A DNA stretch of 64,000 nucleotides from contig NC_083688.1 of NCBI RefSeq assembly GCF_033118175.1, positions 1,075,501-1,139,500 of the forward strand, read 5' to 3'. Numbering within the stretch: position 1 is the stretch's first letter; each line of letters begins with the position of its first letter. Both the position numbers and the translations under genes were made by a program. This document shows, in pieces, positions 1 to 10,285 of the stretch. This DNA comes from Dama dama. Its lineage: Eukaryota; Chordata; Mammalia; Artiodactyla; Cervidae. The notes below the pieces were generated by a model, which saw only the letters and a program-made list of their open reading frames with translations, did not search any database and was not told the DNA's origin.

Positions 1-1062
1 GTTTTTGCTGACTGTATAGAGCTTCTCCATCTTTGGCTGCAAAGAATATAATCAATCTGATTTCGGTGTTGACCATCTGGTGATGTCCGTGTGTAGAGTC
101 TTCTGTTGTGTTGTTGGAAGAGGGTGTTTGCTATGACCAGTGCGTTCTCTTGGCAGAACTCTATTAGCCTTTACCCTGCCTCATTCTGTACTCCAAGGCC
201 AAATTTTCCTGTTATTCCAGGTGTTTCTTGACTTCCTACTTTTGCATTCCAGTCCCCTATAATGAAAAGGCATCTTTTTTGGGTCTTAGTTCTAGAAGCT
301 CTTGTAGGTCTTCATAGAACCATTCGACTTCAGCTTCTTTAGCATTACTGGTTGGGGCATAGGCTTGGATTACTGTGATATTGAATGGTTTGCCTTGGAA
401 ATGAACAGAGATCATTCTGTCGTTTTTGAGACTGCATCCAAGTAGTGCATTTTGGACTCTTTTGTTGACTATAATGGCTACTCCTTTTCTTCTAAGGGAT
501 TCCTGCCCACAGTAGTAGATATAATGGTCATCTGATTTGAATTCTCCCATTCCAGTCCATTTTAGTTCGCTGATTCCTAGAATGTCGACATTCACTCTTG
601 CCATCTCCTGTTTGACCACTTCCAATTTGCCTTGATTCATGGACCTAACATTCCAGGTTCCTATGCAATATTGTTCTTTACAGCATTGGACCTTGCTTCT
701 ATCACCAGTCACATCCACAACTGGGTATTGTTTTTGCTTTGGCTCCATCCCTTCATCCTTTCTGGAGTTATTCCTCCACTGATCTCCAGCAGCATATTGG
801 GCACCTCCCGACCTGGGGAGTTCCTCTTTCAGTATCCTATCATTTTGCCTTTTCATACTGTTCATGGGGTTCTCAAGGCAAGAATACTGAAGTGGTTTGC
901 CATTCCCTTCTCCAGTGGACCACATTCTATCAGAACTCTCCACCATGACCCGGCCATCTTGGGTGGCCCCACGCGGCGTGGCTTAGTCTCACTGAGTCAG
1001 ACAAGACTGTGGTCCTGGGATCAGATTGGTTAGTTTTCTGTGATTATGGTCTTGGTGTGTCA
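1..1062 (-). mobile_element. BovB LINE, 5' portion, antisense, running off the left edge
   Basis: Read on the minus strand this is the 5' part of the RTE-type retrotransposon BovB, with the leader, the start of the large ORF and the AP-endonuclease domain. The window edge cuts it inside the region between endonuclease and reverse transcriptase. Part of its leader (about 880-930) resembles the core shared by the Bov-tA SINEs, as expected because Bov-A units derive from BovB. The copy is mutated and not active. The right boundary near 1062 is where similarity to another BovB leader (20991-21188) fades. Confidence 0.9.
257..946 (-). pseudogene. BovB ORF fragment: AP-like endonuclease domain, frameshifted
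   Basis: The 229-codon open frame encodes the apurinic-endonuclease-like domain that nicks target DNA for target-primed reverse transcription. Visible motifs, in residues of the frame, are GTWN at 96-99, SELKW with the catalytic-type Glu at 127, and QAYAPTS at 194-200. The first 80 or so residues translate the element leader and are unlikely to be real protein. The frame ends at residue 229, shortly after PKKDA, in a small insertion or deletion; the downstream BovB sequence continues in another frame. This is a dead fragment with no host-gene context. Confidence 0.85.
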
Positions 1063-1242
1063 GCGTATTAGGAACCCACAGAACCGTGACCCAAAGCCAC
1101 GCGGTCCTCAGGACTCTGTCCAGACAGAGTTCCTTCCCTGGGCTCACCTGGTTTTGAAGGGGATGAGAAATGCTGCCAGGGATTGGCCATCCTCAGGGAC
1201 TGCTTAGAGCAGCGGTACTCAAATCTTAGCGTCACTTGCGGT

Positions 1243-1262
1243 GGGTGGGGTGGGGTGGGGGG
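1243..1262 (+). other. G-quadruplex-prone tract
   Basis: Four G runs of 3, 4, 4 and 6 bases are separated by single T bases, the classic spacing for a stable intramolecular quadruplex on the + strand. No promoter is visible nearby. Confidence 0.55.
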
Positions 1263-1852
1263 AAGCTTATTCGGTAATCTGCATTTCTAGCAAGTTCCCA
1301 GGTGACAAGGTGCTACCAGCTCCCCCGGCTCATAGACCAGGACAACTTCTCTTTCTCCACATGGTTAACGGTCTCCGGCAAACTTGTGACTTCACTTCCA
1401 CCTGCTCTGCCCAGCTCCCGCCCCACCCCCTCCCCAGTCTGGCCTGGGAGTTCCTCTTCTGTCTGATGTACATTTCCATGTGTGGTTCTTCTCATCTTTC
1501 TGGCCTCACTAATACATTATCATTCTGTGAAATAACAGCTCAGATAACATTTTCAGATTTTTTAAAAAAAAATCGTGGGCAGGATGGCTTATGCCAATTG
1601 CCCTGGCCAATTAAACCTAAATTGTTTTGGCCTCCCGAATCAGGCTACCCCAATTGCTCTACGCAGATCACCTCCTTCAGGAAGCCTTCCAGGACTGCTC
1701 AGACTCAGCAGGTGTTTCTTCTAAGCTGTCTGCTTACCACTCTCATAAATGGGCCGTTTCCTCTAAAGGGACTGTGGATAATGTACTATAAGGGTGAGGA
1801 AGTTGGATTACTCCTCTCTGACCCGGTCCTCTTGGCGTTCTTTTCATTTCAA

Positions 1853-1867
1853 CCAGCAGAGGGCGGC
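1853..1867 (+). promoter_or_regulatory. CTCF-like motif
   Basis: CCAGCAGAGGGCGGC agrees at every position with the CTCF core consensus CCASYAGRKGGCRSY, apart from the last base being C (allowed as Y). It points rightward. It lies outside the recognised repeats. Occupancy cannot be judged from sequence. Confidence 0.6.
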
Positions 1868-1987
1868 TCAATACCACAATTCTACCCAGCCGGGTTGTGC
1901 CTTGGGGGTGAATAACCCGTACCTTCCTGTCCTTAGGAGGCCTTGAGGCAGAGGGGACATGTTGAGATGGCCTGGTTATCTCATCTG

Positions 1988-2345
1988 TGGGTTAAGTGCC
2001 AGACTTGGGTCCAGACTTTTCTAGCGGTGTGATCTGGGACTTTGTGACTCGCCCAGCTGACCCTCAATTTTCTCTCCTATAAATTGGCTGTGATAATGCC
2101 CCATGGAAGTTTCTGAACCAATGGTCACATCTGAATGTGACCAAGTCAGACTGGTCACATGAATTGCTTAGCCCAGAGCCTGAATCAGCTTTAGCACGTG
2201 CATGGGTGACCGTGGACTGGTGATTGCACCTCTCTGCTCCTCAGCTTCCACATCTGTAAAATGGGGATAATTTAAACTACCTCCTTATGGGCTACCTCCT
2301 CAGTTCCCTTTATGATTGTTATTACTTGATAATGATGATGATCAA
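1988..2345 (+). repeat. Two MIR SINE fragments
   Basis: Two MIR-like cores lie in tandem. The phrases are GGTGTGATCTGGGAC near 2026 and CACATCTGTAAAATGGGGAT near 2252, the latter ending in an ATG/GAT-rich tail. Between them is diverged sequence. MIRs are ancient mammalian tRNA-derived SINEs. Confidence 0.65.
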
Positions 2346-2849
2346 GCCTCAGTATTTACCTGTTCCATTGCTGCTGGTTGTGGGTCCAGATTAAAGTTTG
2401 TTCCACCCACTTTCCTGGCTCCTCCTGCTCGCCCTGAGCTGTTTCTCCTGTGGGGGCAAGGTCAGCACCCCGGCTCTTCCTGGGAAGAGTCTGCGGAGTT
2501 CCTGGCATGGGCTGGGGCGCCAGCTGGCATCTGGAAACTTGGATTCCCTGAATGTGGCTGCAGCTCAGGGCAGGAGTGAGGCCGGGGTGCTCCCAGGGTG
2601 CCCCCACACCCACCCCACAGAAGCTGAGACTGCCCGGGCCCCTGAAAGGCCCTGCCCTCTGTGAGGGGCCGGGGGGCGGTGGCCGGGTCAGCTCTGCAGC
2701 CGACGTGGGCGGCAGGGGGAGCCTGGACCGCCACTGTCTCTCTCCATCCACACGGTGGGGACGAGAAGTCCTGTCTCCTCTCTCCCTCTCGGGGCAGGCT
2801 GTTGGACCAACATCTTTACCCAGATGTGGGGACAAGCCCACATTCTAGA
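2346..2849. other. Unassigned GC-rich sequence
   Basis: GC-rich sequence with overlapping open frames on both strands (up to 161 codons at 2356-2841, minus). None shows a domain. The simultaneous openness of several frames reflects base composition, so I call no gene. Confidence 0.5.
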
Positions 2850-2960
2850 GCAGATGACCTGGCTCCCATGAGCTGTGTGACGTTGAGCAAGCAGCTTCAC
2901 CTCTCTGGGCCTCGAGTTCCTCTCAGTAAAGCTGGAGGATCGAAGACGTCACGTCCGTGT
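2850..2960 (+). repeat. MIR SINE fragment
   Basis: The core 'GAGCTGTGTGACGTTGAGCA' followed by 'TTCACCTCTCTGGGCCTC' matches the sense MIR phrase for the central domain. Confidence 0.7.
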
Positions 2961-3094
2961 CGTGTGTTGGTTTTGCTCTTGCTGTTGTTGTTCTGTTAGA
3001 AACCGCGTGTGCTCCTGTGTAACCCTCAGTTGAAGAGCGCAAGGTGACATCCCCCGGCCAGCGCCTGGACTCTAGTGGGGTCCACTGCCCTTTG

Positions 3095-3200
3095 TGTACA
3101 TGATCTCACTGAATCCTCATCGCAACACCATCGTCCCAGTTTACGGATGAGAAGACTGAGGCTCCAGGAGGTGCAGTGACTTGTTGAAGATCCACGTGTG
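3095..3200 (-). repeat. MIR SINE fragment, antisense
   Basis: Antisense MIR wording: 'CACTGAATCCTCATCGCAAC', then 'TTTACGGATGAGAAGACTGA' and 'GTGCAGTGACTTGTTGAAGA'. Confidence 0.7.
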
Positions 3201-3785
3201 CGGGGCCGGCTGACCCAGGGGTGGGGGAGAGGGCCTGAGGCCAGAGCACAGTGCCTGCCGGGACCTGTCCGGCCCTGGATACAGCCGCATCCTGCCCGTG
3301 CTGCTCACCGCCGTGCTCAGCTCCCGGGGCCCTGTCCGCCGGGCAGACTCCTCTGGTGAAGCGTGGCCCCCAGGGCTGTCCCTCTGGGCCACAGCAGCGG
3401 CCGACCACTGACTTCTGGGAAGAAAGCTCTGTAGCTGGTAATGATCCATAAATGCCCATCCCTGGCCTCTTGGGAACTGGCTCCCCTCAAGCCTTTGCCT
3501 TCGGTCCCCTCTCTGACTTGCTTTCCATTTCTGCAACGTCTTGAGTGTGCCCCAGCTGCTTGTGCTGTGAATTTAATTCCCAGAATGGCCTTGAGCTTGA
3601 TAGAAGAGAGGCACAATAGGAATCTAATAAATGCATGGGTGGCCGGGCAAATAGATGTAATTGAGTTGTGCCGCTGAACCTCTTAGGAGGGGGTAACATC
3701 CTTAGAATACTGTTCGAGGGCCTGAGCTGGAAAGGGAGAAGGCTCGAGTTCAACACTTTGACTTGAGCCGACATTAGAGACAAGA
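3201..3785. other. Unassigned sequence
   Basis: GC-rich left half and a more AT-balanced right half. No repeat family, exon or RNA gene was recognised. Confidence 0.4.
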
Positions 3786-3988
3786 TGGGCTTCCCTGGTG
3801 GCTCAGAGGGTGAAGAATCCGCCTGTGATGCAGGAGACCCAGGTTCGATCCCTGGGTCTGGAAGATCCCCTGGAGAAGGGAATGGCAACCCACTCCAGTG
3901 TTCTTGCTGGGAGAATCCCATGGACGGAGGAGCCTGGCCGTCTACAAAGAGTCCGACACGGCTGAGCAACTCTCAGTTTCACTCAGGT
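3786..3988 (+). repeat. Bov-tA SINE
   Basis: Near full-length. The tRNA-derived head contains a degenerate B-box region (GGTTCGATCCC) and is followed by the BovB-derived core and the 'ACACGGCTGAGCAACT' end. No intact tRNA gene is implied. Confidence 0.93.
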
Positions 3989-4404
3989 TAGAGACGGGAT
4001 GGCACGATGTCGAAGTACCAGGCCTGCATTCAAATCCTGGCCCAAGAGGGCCACCATGCTTTGATTCCCCGTTGGCGTGGATCTAGTTTACACTCCTTGT
4101 CTTAACCTACGGAGAGTGAGGGCGCGTGGCTGCCGAGCCGGGGCCTCAGAAGGCCTTGCCCCCTGCATGTCCTCTCTCCTGGGCCTCTGTAACCTCCACC
4201 TGAGACCAGCGTGCACTGGAGGCTGAGGCTGTGGAGAGCGGCCCGAGGAAGGCTGCCCTAGGCCGGAAGACAGCAGATGCGGGAGCAGGGCGGGTCTAGC
4301 TGACATCCAGCTCGGTCCTGGCCGGGAGAACCTCCCAGCTGCTACGGCGGGGGCTTGTCGTTACGAGCCGCTGAGTTGGGGTTGGTTTGTGATGCAGGGA
4401 CAGG

Positions 4405-4575
4405 TTACTGTCGCGGTCAAATCACTTGCTCTCTCTGAGCCTCAGTTTCTAACTTTGTGAGATGGAAACAATCACCTTCTGTGTTCCAGAGGAATGCCCG
4501 GGGGGTGGGAGGGGTATAAAATGCACACAAAGTACTGAGCACAGTGCCCGGCGTGGCAAGGACCCTGGAATGAGC
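4405..4575 (+). repeat. MIR SINE
   Basis: Core 'CTCTCTGAGCCTCAGTTTCT' and the MIR 3' phrase 'GTACTGAGCACAGTGCCCGG'. The TATAAAA at about 4515 lies in the repeat body and is not a promoter signal. Confidence 0.75.
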
Positions 4576-4611
4576 TCAACTGCACGGCCATAAAGAAACA
4601 AACTTCAGGGA

Positions 4612-4738
4612 CTTACTTCCCTGGTGGTCCAGTGGTTAAGACTCTGCTCTTCCAAAGCAGGGGACACAAGTGCGATCCCTGGTCAGGGAACTAGTATTCC
4701 ACCTGCCGTGTAGCGGGCCAAAAAAAACCGAGACAAAA
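4612..4738 (+). repeat. CHR-type tRNA-derived SINE
   Basis: Starts 'ACTTCCCTGGTGGTCCAGTG' style, then TGCGATCCCTGGTCAGGGAA and an A-rich tail. It lacks the BovB-derived core that marks Bov-tA. Confidence 0.85.
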
Positions 4739-4739
4739 T

Positions 4740-5711
4740 AAGCAACCTCCAAACCCTAGCAACTGAAAACAATGGAGCTCGGCTTTTCGCTGCTCGGTGA
4801 TGGCCCGTGGGCTGGGGCTTGGCGCATCTTGGCCGCTCAGAGACCTGGGCTGCTGACGTCCTCGTCCTGAGTGGTGCTGAGCCGGGCACGGTGCCGGGAC
4901 TCGGAGTCTCACTCCGGTGACGGAGCGCTCAGCCGGGAAGTGATGCGAGGGGTGCTCACAGCTCACGGGCCCCACCCACCCAGGGGTCAGGAAGTGATCC
5001 TTCTTAGCAGAAGGAGAGAGCCGGAAATATTGGCTGAACCAAGGTCATCAATGATAGCTATTGTTTCCTGCTCTTTAAGGCCAAGGAGTGGAAAAGTCAA
5101 AACAATAAGAGAAGCGATGCTAACAGCAGCTCTGTTGACTGAGAGCCGGCTGCATGCGAGGCCATGTGAGAGGCCGCTAACATGTGTCGTCAAGTCCTCA
5201 TTCCCATGGTGGAGCATGCAGCTCCAGCAGCTACACGTCCGGCCTGGTGCTCCAGGCTGGTGGCAGAGCCTGAGTCCAGACCCAGGACTCCAAAGCTCTC
5301 TGTCTTCCTAGCAGACTGTGTGACCCCTCTTCAAAGTCCCCAGAGGCTGACCAAGGGGTGTTTGAGAGAATGCCCAGAGGTAAGGCTAAGGCCAGACCAG
5401 GCTTCCATAAACAGGCTGGCCAGCAAGGCTGTCCCTGGACTCCTACCAGTCACCACCAGAAACCCCAAAAGCCGTCTGTTTGTGCTTTTTATTCCTCTTG
5501 CCCCTTCCGGTTTTGCAACACACTGTCTCTCTGAGGAATTCCAGATGAGCCCCGCTCAGGATTTTCTTACCCCATCAGACTGGAGGCAGGCTCCTCCCCT
5601 TTACAGAGCCGTTTGTAACAACTGTCATCAGTTACCACACTCGCGCTGTTCGCCCACGGGTGTCAACTGCTTCTTGAGCGCTTTCTTACGGAAGCCTCTC
5701 TGCAGCCCTCT
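4740..5711. other. Unassigned sequence
   Basis: Mixed-composition DNA. The 192-codon + frame at 5182-5760 has no recognisable domain, runs into an antisense MIR at its end, and overlaps other open frames, so it is not annotated as a gene. Confidence 0.4.
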
Positions 5712-5818
5712 GTTGTCAGCTCCATTTTACACAAGTGGGAACAGAAGCTCAGAGAGGTGAAGTGTCCTGTCCGAGGTCACACCGCGGGTGAGGAGCTGCA
5801 GCCAGGCAGCCTGGCCCC
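5712..5818 (-). repeat. MIR SINE fragment, antisense
   Basis: 'TCCATTTTACACAAGTGGGA' followed by 'GCTCAGAGAGGTGAAGTGTC' is the antisense MIR core. Confidence 0.75.
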
Positions 5819-5829
5819 ACGGCCTCATT

Positions 5830-5985
5830 CTTTTCTGTTTTTGTGACCGTGCTGCAGTGCGGGGGGCTTCTCCAGCTGGGTGCAAGGTAGTTGTGGCATC
5901 CTGGCTTAGTGCTCCCAGGCACTTGGGATCTCAGTTCCCCCACATCTCCTGCATTAGAAGGCAGACCCCGGGGAAGCCCCCCGAC
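5830..5985 (-). repeat. CHR-type SINE, diverged, antisense
   Basis: Antisense order: 'TGGGATCTCAGTTCCCCCAC', 'CTGCATTAGAAGGCAGA', then 'GGGGAAGCCCCC'. The start of the copy is GC-shifted. Confidence 0.65.
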
Positions 5986-6110
5986 ATCCTCACTTTCAAC
6001 CACTAAGCGATACACGGCTCTCACATCCCTGAACTCTCAGTCACTGGTCAGCAGGGGAAGCCCCTTGGCTGGAGTCTGGGGTGCGCTGGTCCTGGAGGAC
6101 ACGCTCCTGG

Positions 6111-6129
6111 TGGCCAGCAGGGGGCGCCC
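6111..6129 (+). promoter_or_regulatory. CTCF-like motif, consensus match, lead site of a cluster
   Basis: TGGCCAGCAGGGGGCGCCC contains CCAGCAGGGGGCGCC at 6114-6128, matching all 15 positions of the CTCF core consensus, with favourable flanks. It points rightward, like the two weaker matches just downstream and the site at 1853. Confidence 0.75.
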
Positions 6130-6151
6130 AGCAGCCTCTGGTGTCCCCAGG

Positions 6152-6176
6152 TTAGCAGAGGGCAGCAGAGGGTGCC
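6152..6176 (+). promoter_or_regulatory. Two overlapping weaker CTCF-like motifs
   Basis: TTAGCAGAGGGCAGC (6152-6166) and GCAGCAGAGGGTGCC (6162-6176) each match 13 of 15 core positions in the same orientation as the site at 6114. They share an overlapping GCAGAGG repeat, so only one could be bound at a time. Confidence 0.4.
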
Positions 6177-6544
6177 TCTCTGGGCACTGTCTGCCTCCAC
6201 TGCCCAGCAAGGAGCCCTCGAGGGGACCCCAGCCGTGTCCACACCCCTCCCTACAGATTCTTAATAGGCTGTTACTGGTTTTCCTTGCTTCTCACCAGCT
6301 GCGCCAGCTCCCCGAACCCCTGGGGCTGCACACCCTAGGCAGGGGTCCAGCACTGGCTTTGTAGCCTGGCGGATCGTGGGCTCGGACACACCACACCCCT
6401 GGTCTGGACTTTGGGCTTCCCCAGAGGCGAGACCGAGGGGCCGGGTTCCGCCACCCTCTGGTTTCTGCGACTCCAAGGAGCACCTGGATTTCTCAGATGA
6501 AAGCCCCCCTCCAAGACCCCTGCAAGCTCCTTGGGGACAGATTG
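6177..6544. other. Unassigned GC-rich sequence
   Basis: No repeat, exon or RNA gene recognised. Confidence 0.4.
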
Positions 6545-6655
6545 TGCCATCTTGACTCGGGCAAGGCACTACCCTGGGCTTCAGTCTTCTCATCTGGAAA
6601 ATGGGGATGTCAGCGACGCCTGCCTCAGGCAGTCACTGGGAGGCGGACAGGTTTA
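6545..6655 (+). repeat. MIR SINE fragment
   Basis: 'TCGGGCAAGGCACTACCCTG' and 'TTCTCATCTGGAAAATGGGG' are diverged MIR core phrases. Confidence 0.7.
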
Positions 6656-6918
6656 CAGAAGCCCCTGGCACCTCAGTAGGTGGGCACTGACTGCTTCCTG
6701 CCCTCTTGCATTCCTGCAGGAAGAGCCCAAGGAGGCGGCTTCATGAGTCACGAGTCCCCTCGGGTCTCCTGGGGGCTTGGGGAGAGTGCGGATGGTTGAG
6801 TGCCGGCTCTCACAGCAGCTGGACAAAGAGTTCCAGGATCGGGCCTCCTGGGACTGCCTTCCAGTGGCTCCAAGAGGGATCTGAGTCAGGTTGCTGAGAA
6901 TACCTCTTGCCTTTACAA

Positions 6919-7060
6919 AATGGAGAGAAGGAAATGGCAACCCACTCCAGTACCCTTGCCTGGAAAATCCCATGGACGGAGGAGCCTGGTGGGCTACAGT
7001 CCACGGGGTCGCAGAGAGTCGGATACGACTGAGCGACTTCACTTTTCATTTTTTTTACAC
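6919..7060 (+). repeat. Bov-tA SINE, 5'-truncated
   Basis: Only the BovB-derived core and 3' end are present, ending 'CGACTGAGCGACTTCACTTT' and a T-rich tail. The tRNA head is missing. Confidence 0.9.
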
Positions 7061-7659
7061 AACGACCCGTCCTCCCAGGCCTGTGCCTGAGGCCCCGTGC
7101 GGGCGTCACCTTGGATTGCAGGTGGGCATCAGGCCTAAGGCCCACAGGAGACCCTGAGGTCTGGGGAAAACACTGGGGACCTCTGCTAGGAGCAGTAACA
7201 GCCAGCCTTCCTGGGAATACACCGAGAAGCCCGTCCTCCAGGTGCGAAGGGCATCGCCATTCGTGGGGGCGAGGAAGCCCTCCCTGCCTTCACGGCTCTG
7301 CCAGACGGGAGCCCCGAGTCACTGGGGCTCCTGGAGATTCCTGCCTGCCCTCCCCGCCCCACCCCCACCCCCACGCTGCCAACCCCCGGAGCCTGGGCCT
7401 TGCCCGTCCCCTGTCTCTCCTTCCCACCCCCCCAACCTCTCCACGTCCCCAGGCAGCGCCGGGGCAGCCCCAAGGGTCTTGGCTTCTCTCCACGGGCGGC
7501 TGACGTTTACCCGCAGAGTGGAGCGAAGTGTCACGGGACTCCAGCTGAGAACCTCTCTTGGCAACAGAGGTCACTCATCTTTTCTCGCCATTCCTCCCTC
7601 CCAGGTTTGGGCTGTGATCCTGAGGCCTGTGTGGAGGTCTTTGAAGACACAGCATTAGT
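7061..7659. other. Unassigned C-rich sequence
   Basis: Strongly C-rich on the + strand around 7330-7450, with many short C runs. All reading frames stay open for long distances because of composition. No gene is supported. Confidence 0.45.
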
Positions 7660-7787
7660 TCTTTCTCCTTGGCTGCACCAGCTCTCAGCTGCAGAAGGCG
7701 GGGTCTGGTTCCCTGACCAGGGACTGCTCCCGGCTCCCAACGCTGGGAGCCCAGACTTGTAGCCACTGGACCACCAGGGAAGTCTTA
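7660..7787 (-). repeat. CHR-type SINE, antisense
   Basis: 'GGTTCCCTGACCAGGGACTG' and 'CCACTGGACCACCAGGGAAG' are diagnostic antisense CHR phrases. Confidence 0.85.
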
Positions 7788-8314
7788 TGGCATCAGCTTT
7801 TGAAAACACAGCCTGTGGCCGCCATCCAGACCCAGGGGCTTCAGAGACGGGGAGAGGGAGGCCTTGGGGCGTGGAGTTGCTGGGAGGCACCGCTTCTCAG
7901 GGACTCGGCCGGTAACCTTTCCAGGGCTCGGGGGAACGTTGCCTTGGGTGCAGCCGGGTGACCTGAGGTCACAGGCTTGTGGGCTGAGTGCTGTGGGCAC
8001 CAAGTAGGCTGTGATGTGCCCTGGGGGCACCTGGCGGCTCAGCCCTGCCGTGCCCCCCTTGCCTCACCCGTCCTCTGTACCTGGGCACCCCTTAGTTCCC
8101 CTGCACTGGACCTCTTACCTTGCCTGTCTCCTGCAGTAGAGAGGGGCTGGATCCTCCTTTCTGGGCCCAGAAAGTTGAAGAGACGGCCCCAAACAGCAGT
8201 ACCACCAGCTTTCTGACCTGGCAGACGGCTGCCACCTGGATGCCACTGTCCAGACTGCAGCCTGGGGTGAGCCCCTGATGGGCTGGCATTTGCTGAGTCA
8301 GGCCCAGACTGAAC
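7788..8314. other. Unassigned sequence
   Basis: No repeat, exon or RNA gene recognised. Confidence 0.4.
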
Positions 8315-8445
8315 AAAACAGAAGCTTCAATCCCAACTCTGCCTCTTCCTCTCTGTGTGACCTCAGGCAAGACTCAGGTCTTTCTGAAGCTCAGTGTTCT
8401 CATCTGCAAAATGGAAAGCAACACTAGCAAACCTATATAAGTCGT
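8315..8445 (+). repeat. MIR SINE fragment
   Basis: 'CCTCTCTGTGTGACCTCAGG' and 'GTTCTCATCTGCAAAATGGA' give a clear MIR core. Confidence 0.8.
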
Positions 8446-8726
8446 GGGGGTGAGTCCTGGTGGCACAGTGGTGGTGGGGGCGGGCGTTTAGCAAACGCCG
8501 GTTGTTAAGTTCCGACCCCGGCGGTGCTGCCTTCCGGTAACGCTCCCCCACTTGTGTCCCACCTGGAGCCTCCCGCCTTCGTGTCGGTTCAGGACAGTCA
8601 GTGTCGATGGGGCAGCTGAAAGCCTGAACTCCAAGAGGGAGAAGTTTAATCTATTGCATGCATCTCTAATGAACTGACCTGAGATTTTCAGTGAGTCTGT
8701 TTAACCGACAGATAAGCATCATCTGG
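8446..8726. other. Unassigned sequence
   Basis: Short interval between a MIR and a Bov-tA. Nothing recognised. Confidence 0.35.
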
Positions 8727-8952
8727 GGCTTCCCAGGTGGCAGTAGTGATAAAAATCCACCTTTCAGTGCAGGAAAGATAAGAAATGCGGGTTCGATCCC
8801 TGGGTCGGAAAGATCCCCTGGAGAAGGGAATGGCTACTCACTCCATGGCTATTCTTGCCTGGAGAATCCCATGGACAGAGGAGCCTGGGGGGCTACAGTC
8901 CGTGGGGTCACGAAGAGTCAGACACGGCTGAGCGACTAACGCAGACGCACAT
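8727..8952 (+). repeat. Bov-tA SINE
   Basis: Full-length copy with a slightly disrupted tRNA head ('AGTAGTGATAAAAATCC') and a small internal duplication around CCATGGCTA. The end is 'ACACGGCTGAGCGACTAACG'. Confidence 0.93.
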
Positions 8953-9290
8953 TTATACATATACTCTTTTTCGTATTCTTTAACAGGTCATTACAAAATA
9001 CTGAGTATAGTGCCCTTTGCTATATAGTAGGTCCTTTTTGTTCAAACACTTTGTGTACAGTAGTGTGTATAAATTAACCTCAGATTCCCAGTTTATCCCT
9101 CCCTTCTTCCCCCTTCCGTAACTCTGACCTTCTTTTCTGTTTCTGTGAGCCTACTTCTTTGTAAGTTCGTGTGTATCTTTATTTTAGGTTCATCATATAA
9201 GTGACATCATACGATATTTGTCTTTTTCAGTCTGGCTTACTTCACTGAGTACGATAATCTCCAGGTCACTTTCTCAGATTTCTTACATTT
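8953..9290 (-). mobile_element. LINE-1 3' end, antisense
   Basis: Antisense L1 3'-UTR wording of artiodactyls: 'ACTGAGTATAGTGCCCTTTG', 'TATATAGTAGGTCCTTTTTG' and 'CAGTCTGGCTTACTTCACTG'. No coding part is present. Confidence 0.8.
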
Positions 9291-9294
9291 ATTT

Positions 9295-9440
9295 TTCATT
9301 CACTCAATGTTATTTAAAACCCTGGGATGTGCCAGGCTCTAGGCTGGCAGCTGAGGGTACCGGTAAACCAGACAGGTGGGCTCCTATGTTCATGGAGTTT
9401 CTAGCAGAGTGGAGAACACAGATAAAATCTGAGCAAACAC
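9295..9440. repeat. Ancient mammalian repeat, family not named
   Basis: 'GATGTGCCAGGCTCTAGGCT' and 'CTATGTTCATGGAGTTTCTA' belong to a widespread old mammalian repeat beginning with a 'tgtgccaggcactgttctaggc' type phrase. I cannot assign a library name. Confidence 0.5.
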
Positions 9441-9604
9441 AAGTACATTACATATTAGTGGTTACAAATTGCATAAGTGCCTTGGACGGAACAACCTCCT
9501 TTGCTTATTAAAGCTTAAATAATCCGAAGGTAAGTCTCAGCCTAGCCCATGGAAGGTTTTCCTGGGGTATTACAATACAGATGGTGATAAGCACAGCAGT
9601 GTCC

Positions 9605-9718
9605 GTAGTATCAGTGGCTTGTTAAGTATGTCGGTGACTGCTTTACATAAATGAGCTCATTCACCCCTTACAACAGCCCCCGGGTTGAGTGTCATTATCC
9701 CCATTTCACAGGTGTTAG
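9605..9718 (-). repeat. MIR SINE fragment, antisense
   Basis: 'ATGAGCTCATTCACCCCTTA' and 'TTATCCCCATTTCACAGGTG' are the antisense MIR core. Confidence 0.75.
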
Positions 9719-9904
9719 TCTTGTTGGTAAGCCTGCGCAGGGAGCTTTAACTCTGTGTGGCCGGAGGGCTGTGAGAGCAACAGGCGAGAACTGACCCTGT
9801 CCCCTCCCTCGAGGATGAGCTGGGAGAGGGGACCACAGGGCAGTGAGGCCTGGGGTGGGGTTGCTGACATCCAGGCTCGGCCCAGAGACTGGTCTCTCTC
9901 TGGT

Positions 9905-10010
9905 TCTTGACCCTACTATGCGGCTTGTGGGATCTTAGTTCCCCGGCCAGGGACCGAACACATACTGCCTGCATTGGAAGGGCAGAGTTTTTTTAAATTT
10001 AATTTTTTAA
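9905..10010 (-). repeat. CHR-type SINE fragment, antisense
   Basis: 'GGGATCTTAGTTCCCCGGCC' and 'CTGCATTGGAAGGGCAGAG'. It stops at a T/A-rich stretch that leads into a second, longer CHR copy. Confidence 0.7.
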
Positions 10011-10015
10011 TTTTA

Positions 10016-10285
10016 ATTTGAACTGCACTGGTCTTTGCTGTTGGGCGCGGGCTCCTCTAGCTGTGGGCAGAGGCTGCTGTCCAGTTGCAGGGCACAGGCT
10101 TCTCACTGCAGCAGCGTCTCTTGTTGCAGACCTCGGGGGTCTAGGGCCCAAGGGCTCCGCAGTTGTGGCCCATGGGCTTAGCTGCTCTGTGGCATGTGGG
10201 GTCTTCCTAGACCAGGGCTCAAACCTTGTCCCTGGCATTACCAGGCGGATTCTTAACCGTTGGACCACCAGGGAACCCCAGAAGT
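10016..10285 (-). repeat. Long CHR-type SINE, antisense
   Basis: Roughly full-length long CHR form. 'GTCTTTGCTGTTGGGCGCGG' starts the antisense copy, GTTGTGGCCCATGGGCTTAG is in the middle, and 'CCGTTGGACCACCAGGGAAC' ends it. Confidence 0.8.

Larger units (their letters stand above)
1063..1987. other. Unassigned single-copy sequence
   Basis: No family or exon is recognised here. The 224-codon + frame at 1241-1915 has no domain or splice context and runs over a G-rich tract, so I do not call it a gene. The stretch contains a quadruplex-type G tract and a strong CTCF-like motif, listed separately. Confidence 0.5.

Noticed and set aside
4510..4525. TATAAAA as a core promoter
   Set aside because: It lies within a MIR, with no CpG island or initiator context.
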